In this document: positions 1-9,043 of the stretch, piece by piece
Layout: the number at the start of each line of letters is the position of its first letter
Position numbering within the stretch: the first letter of the stretch is position 1
Assembly (NCBI GenBank): GCA_021808055.1
Contig: JAKBCH010000021.1
Coordinates: 1-30,366, forward strand
Length of the DNA: 30,366 bases
Reading direction: 5' to 3'
Source: Pseudomonadota bacterium
GTDB taxonomy: Bacteria; Pseudomonadota; Alphaproteobacteria; Acetobacterales; Acetobacteraceae
Position numbers and translations under genes: made by a program
Notes under the pieces: generated by a model
Told to the model about the DNA's origin: nothing
What the model saw: only the letters and a program-made list of their open reading frames with translations
Databases searched by the model: none

Positions 1-106
1 CAGGCACCAGTGCATCCGCCAACCCCACCGCCAGGCCACCGGCGCGTGGGCCGGATGTTTCGGCGACATCCGGCACGCGGTTGGAAACAATTACGAGGCG
101 CGCCAC
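1..106 (-). CDS. otsA: trehalose-6-phosphate synthase, N-terminal fragment (runs off the left edge)
   Basis: Only the first 35 codons are inside the window. OtsA (GT20 family) joins UDP-glucose and glucose 6-phosphate into trehalose 6-phosphate in the cytoplasm. The visible N-terminus reads ARLVIVSNRVP, followed by RAGGLAVGL, which is the family's N-terminal nucleotide-sugar/Glc6P-binding signature. The start is a GTG at 106-104. It has a strong AGGAGG ribosome site about 7 bases upstream and overlaps the 3' end of the GH15 gene by 16 bases, so the two are probably translationally coupled. It is the last visible gene of the otsB, GH15, otsA operon. The fragment is too short to judge the catalytic domain, but the motif match and context make the identification firm. 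Confidence 0.9.
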   Translation of the reverse strand, partial: MARLVIVSNRVPDVAETSGPRAGGLAVGLADALVP

Positions 107-1896
107 AACCCCTCCTCCCAACCACGCGAAAGCCGCATGGCGCAAAGAATTAGACCGACATGGGAATAGGTTTGCGGAAAATTGCCCCATAGCTGGGCGG
201 GCTTGCCATCAGCCGCCGGGGCGACATCCTCAGACAGCAGGCCGACATGGTTGCGCGCCGCCAGAATACTCTCGAATATCTGCATCGCCCGGGCGCGCCT
301 GCCCGCTAAAGCCAAAGCGTTCACATACCAAAAACTGCATAATAAAAACGCCGTTTCCGGCAGACCAAAATCATCCGGCGCATCGTAGCGCATCACGAAC
401 CCGCCATGCATCAGGCGGCGCTCCACCATATCCAGCGTGGCAGAAAATTCCGCCGATGTGGCCTCGATGAAACCGATGCTGGGAAGCACCAGTACCGAGG
501 CATCCGCCACCTCTTCGTCCAGCACGCCGGAGAGCCAGCCCTCCTTCGTGACGATACGCCGCATAATCTCATCACGTAGTTCATGTGCACGCCGGGTCCA
601 GTGCACGGCCTGTTCCTCCAGCCCCAGCGTGGTGGCGATCATCGCCAGGCGCGAGAGCGCGGCCCAGCACATGGCGGCCGAAAAACTATGCACCCGCGCC
701 ATGCCGCGAAACTCCCATGGCCCAGCATCCGGCTCCAGAGCCACGCGCTCTGCCACCTCGCCCAGCAGGCATAGTTTCTCATACAGCGCCTCATCCCCGC
801 GCACCTGCAGGCGACGGTCGAAATAAAGCTGGGTGAGGCTGAGAATGATGGCGCCATAGGCATCGTTCTGCCGTTGCGAGGCAGCGCCGTTGCCCACCCG
901 CACCGGGCCATCCGCATCGCCATAGCCGCTGAGCGCGGCGGCGACATATTCATCCAGTGCCATGCCCGGCGCGATGGGAAACAGCGGCGGCAGCTCCCGC
1001 GGTCCTGAGCCGGTGACATTGTCAAGCACGAAGGTGAGATAATTCTCCATCGTCCGCATCGCCGAAAGCCGGTTGAGGGCGGAGATGGTGAACATCGAAT
1101 CCCGCAGCCAGCAGAACCGGTAATCCCAATTGCGACCTGAACCTGGCGCTTCGGGGATGGAAGTCGTGAGGGCGGCGACGATGCCACCGGTATCGTCATA
1201 GGAGCAAAGCTTGAGTGTGATGGCGGCACGGATTACCGCGTCTTGCCAGTCGAACGGCACGTTCAGGCTGGCAACCCAATCTTCCCAATAATTCAATGTC
1301 TCCGAGAGAAAGTGGGAGGAAAGCGACTCCGGTGCCTGGTTGAGTGGCTCGTCAACACTGAGTACCAGCGTGCCAGAGCGCCCGAGCGTGAAGCCATGCT
1401 CGTACAGGATATGATTGACCGGCATATCCGTGGTGGCGCGCAGGGTGAAGTCTGGTCCCGCATAGCGCAGATGATTGCTGCCGACCGAGGGCGCCGGATA
1501 CACCTGCCCATAGGAAAAACCAGGGCGCAGGCGCAGGGTGATGCGCGGTCGGCCGGAGAGCGGCTCCAGCCGCCGCACGATCATATGCGGATGAAACACC
1601 CGCCCATAGAGCCGAAAGCGCGGGCAGAAATCCAGAATGCGCAGGGCATTACCCTGGTCATCGCGCAGGATGGTTTCCACCACGGCGCTGTTGGGCAGAT
1701 AACGCTGGGCGGCTTCAACCTGCCCGGCAAGCTCCACCCCCAGCTCGCCCTTGCCGCCATCGCTCAGCAGCGTGTGGAAGACCGGATCGCCATCCAGCCG
1801 CGGCCAGCAACACCAGACATGCGTACCCTGCCGGTCGATCAACGAGGCGATGGCGCCATTGCCGATCACGGCGAGGTTCAGATCAGGCCGTTGCAT
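91..1896 (-). CDS. glycoside hydrolase family 15 protein (glucoamylase/trehalase-like)
   Basis: This 601-residue protein matches the intracellular bacterial GH15 family. The N-terminus (LAVIGNGAIASLIDRQG..VWCCWPRLDGDPVF) is the usual N-terminal beta-sandwich domain. The middle carries the family signature SGRNWDYRFCWLRDSMF, and the C-terminal half is the (alpha/alpha)6 barrel. There is no signal peptide, so it should be cytoplasmic. Some family members from actinobacteria are trehalases and others act on maltose or glucans. Lying between otsB and otsA favours a role in trehalose turnover, but the substrate is inferred. The ATG start has AGGAGGG about 8 bases upstream and overlaps the otsB stop by 14 bases. 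The stop overlaps the otsA start. Confidence 0.88.
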   Translation of the reverse strand: MQRPDLNLAVIGNGAIASLIDRQGTHVWCCWPRLDGDPVFHTLLSDGGKGELGVELAGQVEAAQRYLPNSAVVETILRDDQGNALRILDFCPRFRLYGRVFHPHMIVRRLEPLSGRPRITLRLRPGFSYGQVYPAPSVGSNHLRYAGPDFTLRATTDMPVNHILYEHGFTLGRSGTLVLSVDEPLNQAPESLSSHFLSETLNYWEDWVASLNVPFDWQDAVIRAAITLKLCSYDDTGGIVAALTTSIPEAPGSGRNWDYRFCWLRDSMFTISALNRLSAMRTMENYLTFVLDNVTGSGPRELPPLFPIAPGMALDEYVAAALSGYGDADGPVRVGNGAASQRQNDAYGAIILSLTQLYFDRRLQVRGDEALYEKLCLLGEVAERVALEPDAGPWEFRGMARVHSFSAAMCWAALSRLAMIATTLGLEEQAVHWTRRAHELRDEIMRRIVTKEGWLSGVLDEEVADASVLVLPSIGFIEATSAEFSATLDMVERRLMHGGFVMRYDAPDDFGLPETAFLLCSFWYVNALALAGRRARAMQIFESILAARNHVGLLSEDVAPAADGKPAQLWGNFPQTYSHVGLILCAMRLSRGWEEGLWRAS

Positions 1897-2653
1897 CGCG
1901 TATTCCCTCCTGCTTCAGCTGTTCCGCCAACCAATTTCGTACGGCCTGGGTAGTGCCGCCAAAATCCCGTGCCACATGCAACCCTAGCCCGCCCATTTCG
2001 CTGGCGCGGGCGATGGCAGGTTCATCGGTCACGTCATCCCCAATAAAAACTGGCTTGCGCCCGGCGAACGGCGGCTGGCGCATGAAGGCGGTCAGCGCTG
2101 CTCCCTTATCCGTGCCGTATGGCCGAATTTCCATCGCCTCATGCGCGGGCAACAGCATCAATTCTGGGTGGGGCGCTACCAATAGCTTGCCAAAGGCCGT
2201 AATCTCCTCAGCCATGCCAGGCGCGCCGCGCCAATGCAGCACCAGACCAAACTGCTTTTCTTCCAGCAATGTGCCAGGGCGCGCGGCAATGGCGGTGCGT
2301 AGCGGTGCCACCATCGCGGCCAGAGCCGGGTGCGGAGTTGTTTTGATGATAACTTTTCCTTTCGCGCCCCGCATCAGCGCGCCATGCTCAGCCGCCATCG
2401 CAATGCCAGGGCCGAAAAGCCTTTCGATATCCGCCAGCTTGCGGCCTGAAATCAACGCCAAAGCACCGCCCAGCCAGTCCTTCAAACTGTGCAAAAGTGC
2501 TGGCAATCCGAGCGGAACCACAACCTCATCAGGTTGCACAGAAAAATCGAGCAAGGTCCCATCAATATCGAGAAACAGGGCGCAATCGCGTGATAAATTG
2601 GCAGAAGGCGGGCGGTTACGCATGGCGTGGATATGGGCGTTTCCGCTCGCCAT
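1883..2653 (-). CDS. otsB: trehalose-6-phosphate phosphatase
   Basis: The protein is 256 residues, normal for OtsB of the HAD superfamily. It removes phosphate from trehalose 6-phosphate to give the osmo- and stress protectant trehalose. HAD motif I is visible as LFLDIDGTLLDF (nucleophile Asp and acid/base Asp). The LISGR segment follows, and the C-terminal motif GDDVTDEPA supplies Mg-binding acids. It is the first gene of the otsB, GH15, otsA operon on the minus strand. The start is uncertain. The ATG at 2653 has AGGA only one base upstream, while a second ATG at 2623 has no clear ribosome site. An AT-rich perfect inverted repeat lies just upstream (2666-2693) and may be the promoter or operator. 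Confidence 0.92.
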   Translation of the reverse strand: MASGNAHIHAMRNRPPSANLSRDCALFLDIDGTLLDFSVQPDEVVVPLGLPALLHSLKDWLGGALALISGRKLADIERLFGPGIAMAAEHGALMRGAKGKVIIKTTPHPALAAMVAPLRTAIAARPGTLLEEKQFGLVLHWRGAPGMAEEITAFGKLLVAPHPELMLLPAHEAMEIRPYGTDKGAALTAFMRQPPFAGRKPVFIGDDVTDEPAIARASEMGGLGLHVARDFGGTTQAVRNWLAEQLKQEGIRDATA

Positions 2654-2665
2654 GTCCTAAACGCA

Positions 2666-2693
2666 AAATGAAAATAAAGTAATATTTTCATTT
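2666..2693. promoter_or_regulatory. AT-rich inverted repeat upstream of otsB
   Basis: Perfect 11-base arms AAATGAAAATA (2666-2676) and TATTTTCATTT (2683-2693) flank a 6-base centre, 13 bases upstream of the first possible otsB start. The symmetry and position suit an operator or promoter region for the trehalose operon. The repeat is AT-only apart from one G/C pair per arm, so a chance or structural origin cannot be excluded. No regulator gene sits next to it. Confidence 0.4.
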
Positions 2694-2888
2694 AGGTTAT
2701 GGATTTTTTGATTCGTTCCTGCCTGGACCAGCCCTATTTCAGACGACACAATTTTCCGCGTCGTCGTCGATTATCCCCACGGCCTTCATAAAAGCGCATA
2801 TCGTGACGGAGCCGGTGAACCACCCCTTATGCCCGTGCAATCTTCGCTTTCTGCCGTTTTATCCCGCAGTTCCTTTAGAGCCGGATCG

Positions 2889-2924
2889 TTTGCAGGCGCA
2901 TTGCTTGAGTGATGCACCTGCAAA
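2889..2924 (-). terminator. hairpin downstream of the Pmp3-like gene
   Basis: The arms TTTGCAGG (2889-2896) and CCTGCAAA (2917-2924) are perfectly complementary. Inside them GCAT (2898-2901) pairs with ATGC (2912-2915), with a single C/A mismatch between the two stems and a 10-base loop. On the minus strand it begins 12 bases after the stop of the small membrane protein, where a terminator or 3' stability hairpin would lie. No T-run follows, so intrinsic termination is doubtful. The remaining 2694-2888 stretch holds no gene or motif I can support. Confidence 0.4.
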
Positions 2925-2936
2925 CATGAGTCAAGT

Positions 2937-3128
2937 TTAGCCGCGCCCCAGAGCTTTCTCAATTTTCTGATCGGTTTTATACTGGCTGAGCGCATAAACC
3001 GACCAGATTGCCGCTGGAATCCAGCCGATGAGCGTGATTTGCAAAAACAGGCAGATCAGCCCGGCGAAAGGTCGGCCAATGGTGAAAAACTGTAGCCAGG
3101 GCAACAGAAGGGCAAGAAGCAGGCGCAT
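2937..3128 (-). CDS. small hydrophobic membrane protein, YqaE/Pmp3-like
   Basis: The protein is 63 residues with two hydrophobic segments: about residues 2-16 and 20-47 (FAGLICLFLQITLIGWIPAAIWSVYAL). A charged tail follows (KTDQKIEKALGRG). Size, the two-helix layout and the IGWIPAAIWSVYAL segment resemble the YqaE/Pmp3 (UPF0057) family, small plasma-membrane proteins linked to salt and membrane stress. The match is to the general pattern, not a full motif, so the family call is moderate. Reading starts at an ATG. It lies 55 bases after the mmsA stop on the same strand and could be transcribed from its own promoter or by read-through. A hairpin follows the stop. Confidence 0.6.
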   Translation of the reverse strand: MRLLLALLLPWLQFFTIGRPFAGLICLFLQITLIGWIPAAIWSVYALSQYKTDQKIEKALGRG

Positions 3129-3183
3129 GGTTTCTCCAAAGTATGCTCCTGCTTCTTAGAAGTTTTGGTACAGAAAGAAAGCC

Positions 3184-4677
3184 TTACTTCATCGTCGGCA
3201 TGGCGAACTCGGCACCCTTGCGAATACCCGCCGGCCAGCGAGCGGTGACGGTTTTAATGCGCGTATAAAACCGCACGCCCTCGCGCCCATGAATCGCATG
3301 GTCACCAAAAATCGAACGCTTCCAGCCGCCGAAGGAATGAAACGCCATCGGCACCGGAATGGGCACATTCACGCCCACCATGCCTGCCAATACACCATTG
3401 CTGAAAGCCCGGGCGGTATCGCCATCGGAAGTATAGATAACGGCACCATTGCCGAACTCATGATCATTCACCAGCTTCAGCGCCTCATCGAAGCTGCTCT
3501 GGCGCACCACGCTCAGCACTGGGCCAAAAATCTCATCTTTATAGATGCTCATCTCCGGCGTCACATGGTCAAACAAGGTCGGGCCGGTAAAGTAACCATC
3601 CTCGTTGCCTTGCAGCTTCAGCCCGCGCCCATCCAGCACCAACTCGGCACCTTCGGTTTCGCCCTTAGCGATGTAGCCTTCAACCTTTGCCTTATGCTGC
3701 TCTGTCACCAGCGGGCCCATCTCGGCCTCTTTATCCGTCCCCGGCCCAACCTTCAGCGCACGCGCACGTTCTTTAATGCGCTCCACCAGCGGTTCGGCAA
3801 TGGGCCCCACAGGCACGGCCACTGAAACCGCCATGCAGCGCTCTCCGGCGGAACCATAGGCGGCACCCATCAGCGCATCCACCGCCTGGTCCAGATTCGC
3901 ATCCGGCATCACCACCAGATGGTTCTTCGCCCCGCCCAGCGCCTGCACGCGCTTACCCGCCTTGGTGCCCGTGGTGTACACATATTCCGCAATTGGCGTG
4001 GAGCCGACAAAGCTTATCGCGGCGATGCGTTTATCGTTGAGCAGCTGCTCAACCACATCCTTGTCGCCATTCACCACGTTGAACACGCCATCCGGCAACC
4101 CGGATTGCTTCAACAGCTCCGCCATGCGCAACGCGGCCGAGGGCACTTTCTCCGACACTTTCAGAATAAAACTGTTGCCGCAGGCAAGCGCCACAGGAAA
4201 CATCCAAAGCGGCACCATGGCCGGAAAATTGAACGGCGTAATACCAGCGCACACGCCCAGAGACTGCCGCACGCTGTAGCTGTCGATATTGGTGCCGACA
4301 TTCTCGGTGAACTCACCCTTCAAAAGCTCGGGGATTCCGCAAGCGAACTCGATCACCTCAATGCCGCGCGCCACCTCGCCTTTCGCGTCGGAAAATACTT
4401 TGCCATGCTCGGAGGATATAATCTCCGCCAGCTCATCAGCGTGGCTCTCCATCAAATCCTTGAACTTGAACATCACCCGTGCGCGGCGCAGCGGCGGGGT
4501 GGCGGCCCAAGACGGGAAAGCCGCCGCTGCAGCCTCAATCGCCGCGTTCACCTCATCCGGCGTTGCCACAGCCAGTTGCTTGCTCTGCTTGCCGGTGGCG
4601 GGGTTGAACACAGGCAGGCTGCGCGAACCAGCCCCCGGCACCATCTTGCCATTAATGTAATGACCAAGGCTTTGCAT
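3184..4677 (-). CDS. mmsA: methylmalonate-semialdehyde dehydrogenase (CoA-acylating)
   Basis: This 497-residue aldehyde dehydrogenase matches the MmsA/IolA branch. It oxidises methylmalonate or malonate semialdehyde with CoA and NAD, giving propionyl-CoA or acetyl-CoA, in valine/thymine or inositol breakdown. Visible features include the N-terminal [11 protein letters not shown], the NAD-binding region with [10 protein letters not shown], the catalytic cysteine C281 in [13 protein letters not shown], and the C-terminal [16 protein letters not shown]. MmsA-type enzymes lack the general-base Glu of ordinary aldehyde dehydrogenases, and the segment [17 protein letters not shown] fits this. I chose the ATG at 4677, which has GGAG about 5 bases upstream; an in-frame TTG at 4689 lacks a ribosome site. 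The divergent RpiR-type gene is the likely regulator. No other valine or inositol pathway gene is nearby. Confidence 0.93.
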   Translation of the reverse strand: MQSLGHYINGKMVPGAGSRSLPVFNPATGKQSKQLAVATPDEVNAAIEAAAAAFPSWAATPPLRRARVMFKFKDLMESHADELAEIISSEHGKVFSDAKGEVARGIEVIEFACGIPELLKGEFTENVGTNIDSYSVRQSLGVCAGITPFNFPAMVPLWMFPVALACGNSFILKVSEKVPSAALRMAELLKQSGLPDGVFNVVNGDKDVVEQLLNDKRIAAISFVGSTPIAEYVYTTGTKAGKRVQALGGAKNHLVVMPDANLDQAVDALMGAAYGSAGERCMAVSVAVPVGPIAEPLVERIKERARALKVGPGTDKEAEMGPLVTEQHKAKVEGYIAKGETEGAELVLDGRGLKLQGNEDGYFTGPTLFDHVTPEMSIYKDEIFGPVLSVVRQSSFDEALKLVNDHEFGNGAVIYTSDGDTARAFSNGVLAGMVGVNVPIPVPMAFHSFGGWKRSIFGDHAIHGREGVRFYTRIKTVTARWPAGIRKGAEFAMPTMK

Positions 4678-4784
4678 ATAAATCTCCAATCTTCACAAGG
4701 CGTAAGCAGGCGGAAATGGCGGGTGAGGCCCCAAACTGGATACCAAACGCCAACACGAAACAACAATTCCATTTTAAAAGCAAC

Positions 4785-4799
4785 AACAGAATTTCTGTT
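4785..4799. promoter_or_regulatory. inverted repeat, candidate RpiR operator 1
   Basis: Perfect 7-base arms AACAGAA and TTCTGTT surround a single central T. The site lies about 108 bases upstream of the mmsA start and 86 bases upstream of the divergent rpiR-type start. A dyad in a shared divergent promoter region is where the neighbouring regulator would be expected to bind. The assignment to that regulator is inference. Confidence 0.45.
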
Positions 4800-4827
4800 C
4801 TGATATGCCTTAATTTTCTAGGTAAAA

Positions 4828-4841
4828 TTCCAAAATTGGAA
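4828..4841. promoter_or_regulatory. inverted repeat, candidate RpiR operator 2
   Basis: Perfect arms TTCCAA and TTGGAA are separated by AA in the AT-rich stretch just before the RpiR-type gene. Its sequence differs from the dyad at 4785-4799, so at most one of them need be the regulator's own site. The other could mark a promoter element or be chance. Confidence 0.4.
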
Positions 4842-4885
4842 CTTTTATTCTATCATATCCCACCCGTTTACGCTATCTTTTAGCC

Positions 4886-5725
4886 ATGCCGTCCGCAGAC
4901 ATCCCCCAAGCGCCCTCCAGTTTCGCTGCCTTGCGCCACGCGCTGCTGGAGCGCCAGGGCAGCCTGCCCAAGCGCCTCGCCCAGGTGGCACGGTTCACGC
5001 TTGCGCAACCAGATGAAATAGCGCTTGGCACAGTGGCGGAGCTTGCCGCGGCCGCCGGGGTGCAACCCTCGGCTTTGGTGCGTTTTGCCCAGGCACTCGG
5101 TTATTCCGGTTTTTCAGATCTTCAACAGGTGCTGCGCGCCCGCTTGCGGGAACGCTGGCCGGATTATCACGAGCGGCTTTCCAAGGTGAAGGATGAGGGT
5201 GCCACCACGGCGGTCGTGCTCTCCCGTCTGGTCGAAACCTCGGTGCAATCGCTGCACCGGCTTTCGGGCAGCATCGCCTCGGCATCGTTCGCGCGCGCGG
5301 TGGAAGCGCTGGTCGGCGCACGCATGGTCTATCTGCTGGGGCAACGCCGGACATTTCCTGTTGCGGCTTATCTGTCCTACATGTTTGGCAACCTTGAAGT
5401 GCCTCATATGCTGCTGGACAATACCGGTGGCATGGTAGATTTGCAGGCCCGCAGCGCCGGTCCGCAAGACGTGCTGCTGGCCATCAGCTTCACCCCCTAC
5501 GCCCCCCTAACAGTGCAGATCGCGACTGAAGCCGCCGCACGTGGCGTGCCGGTTATCTCGATTACAGATTCCGCCTTCTCTCCCCTCGCCAGCATCGCGC
5601 AAGCCTGGCTGGAAGTTGCAGAGGCCGAGCTTGGCGCCTTCCGCACCCTTTCCGCCAGCATCACTCTGGCCATGTCTCTCGCCATCGCCACAGCCGAACA
5701 ACGCGGCGAAACCGAGCGCTTTTAG
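4886..5725 (+). CDS. MurR/RpiR family transcriptional regulator
   Basis: The 279-residue protein has the two-domain layout of the RpiR family. Residues about 15-90 form the N-terminal HTH (LAQVARFTLAQPDEIALGTVAELAAAAGVQPSALVRFAQALGYSGFSDLQ). Residues about 125-265 form a SIS sugar-phosphate-binding domain (GARMVYLLGQRRTFPVAAYLSYMF, then DVLLAISFTPYAPLTVQIATEAAARGVPVISITDS). Such regulators sense phosphosugars or polyols. In alphaproteobacteria, the inositol regulator IolR belongs to this family. It is divergent from mmsA (IolA-like) across about 200 bases with two dyads, so control of mmsA, perhaps by an inositol-derived ligand, is the simplest reading. That ligand is inference. The start ATG at 4886 has only a weak ribosome site. 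Confidence 0.88.
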   Translation: MPSADIPQAPSSFAALRHALLERQGSLPKRLAQVARFTLAQPDEIALGTVAELAAAAGVQPSALVRFAQALGYSGFSDLQQVLRARLRERWPDYHERLSKVKDEGATTAVVLSRLVETSVQSLHRLSGSIASASFARAVEALVGARMVYLLGQRRTFPVAAYLSYMFGNLEVPHMLLDNTGGMVDLQARSAGPQDVLLAISFTPYAPLTVQIATEAAARGVPVISITDSAFSPLASIAQAWLEVAEAELGAFRTLSASITLAMSLAIATAEQRGETERF

Positions 5726-5751
5726 ATCGCGTCAACATCGCTCTGCCCTTT

Positions 5752-6612
5752 TCAAACCTGCCGCAGCAATCCTTCCTGGGCCGTGCTTGCCACCAGCACT
5801 CCGCTGCGTGTGTAAATCAGCCCACGGTTTAGCCCCCGCGCATGGCCAGACCAAGGGCTGTCCATGCTGTAGAGCAGCCAGTCATCCACCCTGGCATCGT
5901 CATGCAGCCAAACGGAATGATCTAGGCTGGCGACATGGCCAGGGTCTGTCGTCCACGCCACCGGGTGCGCCAGCACGGCGGTGGAAAGCAAAATCGCATC
6001 GGAAGCGTAGGTAATAATCAGCCGGTGCAGCAAGGCATCGTCTGGCAGTTCGCCTTTCACGCGGAACCAGTAATGCTGGTATGGCGGGCGGGCGTGGCTC
6101 TCATAACGCAGCCCTGGTGCCACAGGCCGAAACTCCAGCGCGCCGCGCAGGCCGGGCGGCGGCGGTGTGCCAGTTTCACTGTTCAAAACCAACTCGGCTT
6201 CATCCGGCAAATTCTCCGGCGGCGACACCTCCGGCATGGGTAGCTGGTGCGCGTATCCCTCTTCGCGGATATGGAAAGACGCCGCGAAATTCAGAATCGG
6301 CTTGCCGCCTTGCAGCGCCACCACCCGTCGAGAGGAGAAACTGCCGCCATCGCGGTCGCGGAACACCTGATAGATAATCGGCAGCCGCGCATCGCCCCCG
6401 CGCATAAAATACGCGTGCAGGGAATGCGGGGCGCGCTCCGGTGCCACGGTGCGGGAAGCCGCCGCCAGCGCCTGCGCCGCCACCTGCCCGCCGAAGGTGC
6501 GCTTCCAGGGTTCGGTGGTCACCGCCCCGCGATATAAATCCACGTCCAGCTCTTCAACATTCAAAAGCCGGACAAGGTTGGCGACACTACCGCCAGGCAA
6601 ATCGATCGCCAT
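5752..6612 (-). CDS. tesB: acyl-CoA thioesterase II
   Basis: The 286-residue protein matches the double-hotdog TesB family, which hydrolyses acyl-CoA to free acid and CoA. Visible are the N-terminal LNVEELDVDLYRG, the conserved RTFGGQVAAQALAAASRTV and SLHAYFMRGGD of the first hotdog, and the second-hotdog segment SDAILLSTAV...ASLDHSVWLHDDARVDDWLLY, which includes the active-site Asp/His region (SLDHSVWLH). The C-terminal GRGLIYTRSGVLVASTAQEGLLR is also typical; here the segment begins ARGLNRGLIYT. It is the third gene of a minus-strand operon after tetR and a nitroreductase, starting 3 bases after the nitroreductase stop. It ends convergent with the rpiR-type gene, with a 26-base gap. Confidence 0.93.
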   Translation of the reverse strand: MAIDLPGGSVANLVRLLNVEELDVDLYRGAVTTEPWKRTFGGQVAAQALAAASRTVAPERAPHSLHAYFMRGGDARLPIIYQVFRDRDGGSFSSRRVVALQGGKPILNFAASFHIREEGYAHQLPMPEVSPPENLPDEAELVLNSETGTPPPPGLRGALEFRPVAPGLRYESHARPPYQHYWFRVKGELPDDALLHRLIITYASDAILLSTAVLAHPVAWTTDPGHVASLDHSVWLHDDARVDDWLLYSMDSPWSGHARGLNRGLIYTRSGVLVASTAQEGLLRQV

Positions 6613-6615
6613 GCC

Positions 6616-7293
6616 TCAAAGCCCGCGCATGGTACAAAAGCTTTCCAGCGGCGCCCGGCTGGAGCGTAGCTGGTTTACCGGCGCTGCTTCGTCAGCATAG
6701 CCCAGCGCCATGCCGGAAAAGAGAATTTCACCGGGGTCGAGTTCCAGAAACGCAGCCAATGTGTCCGGCCAGTTGCTCCAGCTTTCCTGCGCGCAGGTGG
6801 CCAGCCCGCGCTCAACCGCCAACAGCATAATCGTCTGCATCAACACGCCCATATCCGACCATTGCGGCGGGCCAAAACGCCGGTCCAGCGAGAAAAACAA
6901 CGCCACCGGCGCACCGAAGCAGCGGTAATTCTCATCAAACTGTTTCAACCGCCCAGCCTTGTCCTCCCGCGCAATACCAAGCAGCGCGTAAAGCTCCTCG
7001 CCAAGCTGAAAACGATAACTCCGGTGCGGCTCCCATAAGTTCGGAGGGTACACATCGTATTGCGCGGCCTCCCGTTCGCCCGCCGCAACATGCTCAGCCA
7101 CCTCCGCCCGCAAGGCCGCCAGCGGTGCGCCGACCAGCACATGCACCCGCCAGGGCTGTACATTGCCGCCTGAGGGTGCGCGCCGCGCCAGGTCGAGAAT
7201 CTCCAAAAGCATTTCCCTGGGCACGGGTTTTGGCAAAAACGCTCGCACAGACATGCGCTGCCGCACCGCCTCGCTTACTGAAACAACTTCCAT
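6616..7293 (-). CDS. nitroreductase family oxidoreductase (FMN-dependent)
   Basis: The 225-residue length and pattern fit the nitroreductase superfamily. The N-terminal RQRMSVRAFLPKPVPREMLLEILDLARRAPSGGNVQPWRVHVLVG holds the FMN phosphate-binding RMSVRAF and the APSGGNVQPW loop. The C-terminal half has SDMGVLMQTIMLLAVERGLATCAQ, an FMN/dimer-interface helix. The family reduces nitroaromatics, quinones or flavins using NAD(P)H; the substrate here is unknown. It starts 6 bases after the tetR stop and is followed 3 bases later by tesB, so the three form one operon. A nitronate monooxygenase is divergent from the same promoter region, which suggests a nitro-compound or redox-detoxification theme. 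Confidence 0.9.
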   Translation of the reverse strand: MEVVSVSEAVRQRMSVRAFLPKPVPREMLLEILDLARRAPSGGNVQPWRVHVLVGAPLAALRAEVAEHVAAGEREAAQYDVYPPNLWEPHRSYRFQLGEELYALLGIAREDKAGRLKQFDENYRCFGAPVALFFSLDRRFGPPQWSDMGVLMQTIMLLAVERGLATCAQESWSNWPDTLAAFLELDPGEILFSGMALGYADEAAPVNQLRSSRAPLESFCTMRGL

Positions 7294-7299
7294 TTAACT

Positions 7300-7935
7300 C
7301 TACCCTTTGCGCAATGCCTTTATCGCCATATCCGCCACGAATTCCGCGTAAGCCTCGCGCATTCCGTCTGCTATTTCCGGCACGCCGAAAGCATATTTCA
7401 AGGATTTCGCGCTGTAGAAAAACTGGTCGCAGGCGCCGGTTATGGCAAGGTAGAAATGCATGGGTGCCACCTCGCGGAACGCCCCCGCCTCCACCCCCTG
7501 GCGCAGCAGCGCGGCTTGCGCCGCGGCCAGAGGCTTTACAAAAAACGCGTTCAGATCGCGCACTACCGCCTCGTCCTTGCTCTCCAACAGTTCGTGCAAC
7601 AGCCGGTTGAGATAAGGATGCCTGGCGTAAGTGTTGATAATGCCAGAAACGTGGATGCGGATTTTCTGCTCAGGTGCCAGCGGCATCTCCACCAAATTGT
7701 TAAGCTGCGCCAGTGCCGTTTCGGCATCGCGCCGCACCAGCGCCAGCAGCAACCCCTCCTTGTTGCGGAAATGGTATTTCACCAGCGCGGCATTAAGGTT
7801 GGAGGCTGCGGCCACATCGCTCAGCGAAACCTCAGTGGAGTTCCGTTCGGTTAGAATCTGGCTCACCGCCTCCAGCAACTGCGCGGCGGAGTTTCGACGG
7901 GGGCGAGGAGATACTTCAGCGTTCACGAATGTCAT
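7300..7935 (-). CDS. TetR family transcriptional regulator
   Basis: The protein is 211 residues, usual for TetR repressors. The N-terminal HTH spans about residues 15-60 (AAQLLEAVSQILTERNSTEVSLSDVAAASNLNAALVKYHFRNKEGLLLAL), with YHFRNKEGL as the family's signature after the recognition helix. The C-terminal ligand domain is alpha-helical and not diagnostic. It is the first gene of the tetR, nitroreductase, tesB operon, so it probably represses its own operon and possibly the divergent nitronate monooxygenase. I chose the ATG at 7935; the in-frame TTG directly before it is less likely. A dyad at 7980-7996 is a plausible operator. Confidence 0.9.
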   Translation of the reverse strand: MTFVNAEVSPRPRRNSAAQLLEAVSQILTERNSTEVSLSDVAAASNLNAALVKYHFRNKEGLLLALVRRDAETALAQLNNLVEMPLAPEQKIRIHVSGIINTYARHPYLNRLLHELLESKDEAVVRDLNAFFVKPLAAAQAALLRQGVEAGAFREVAPMHFYLAITGACDQFFYSAKSLKYAFGVPEIADGMREAYAEFVADMAIKALRKG

Positions 7936-7979
7936 CAATCCAATGGCAATGCCGTCAGTCTATGGTCAGCGATTCGTCA

Positions 7980-7996
7980 AAGCAAGATTTTTGCTT
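7980..7996. promoter_or_regulatory. dyad, candidate TetR operator in the divergent promoter
   Basis: Arms AAGCAA (7980-7985) and TTGCTT (7991-7996) flank a 5-base centre in the 129-base gap between tetR and the nitronate monooxygenase gene. The AT-rich palindrome TTTAATTAAA follows at 8002-8011. TetR-family repressors usually bind such dyads between their own gene and a divergent target. Binding is inferred. Confidence 0.4.
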
Positions 7997-8010
7997 AATT
8001 ATTTAATTAA

Positions 8011-9036
<1,026 letters not shown>

Positions 9037-9043
9037 ACCAGCC

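Noticed and set aside
1243..1953. Long plus-strand ORF (236 codons) opposite the GH15 gene
   Set aside because: It lies antisense to a well-supported GH15 gene, has no domain or ribosome site I can recognise, and is the kind of mirror ORF expected in GC-rich DNA.
2786..2995. 69-codon minus-strand ORF between otsB and the Pmp3-like gene
   Set aside because: It overlaps the Pmp3-like gene and its 3' hairpin, and shows no hydrophobic, signal or domain pattern.
3919..4803. 294-codon plus-strand ORF opposite mmsA
   Set aside because: It is the antisense frame of mmsA; its product is rich in His and Arg with no recognisable motif.
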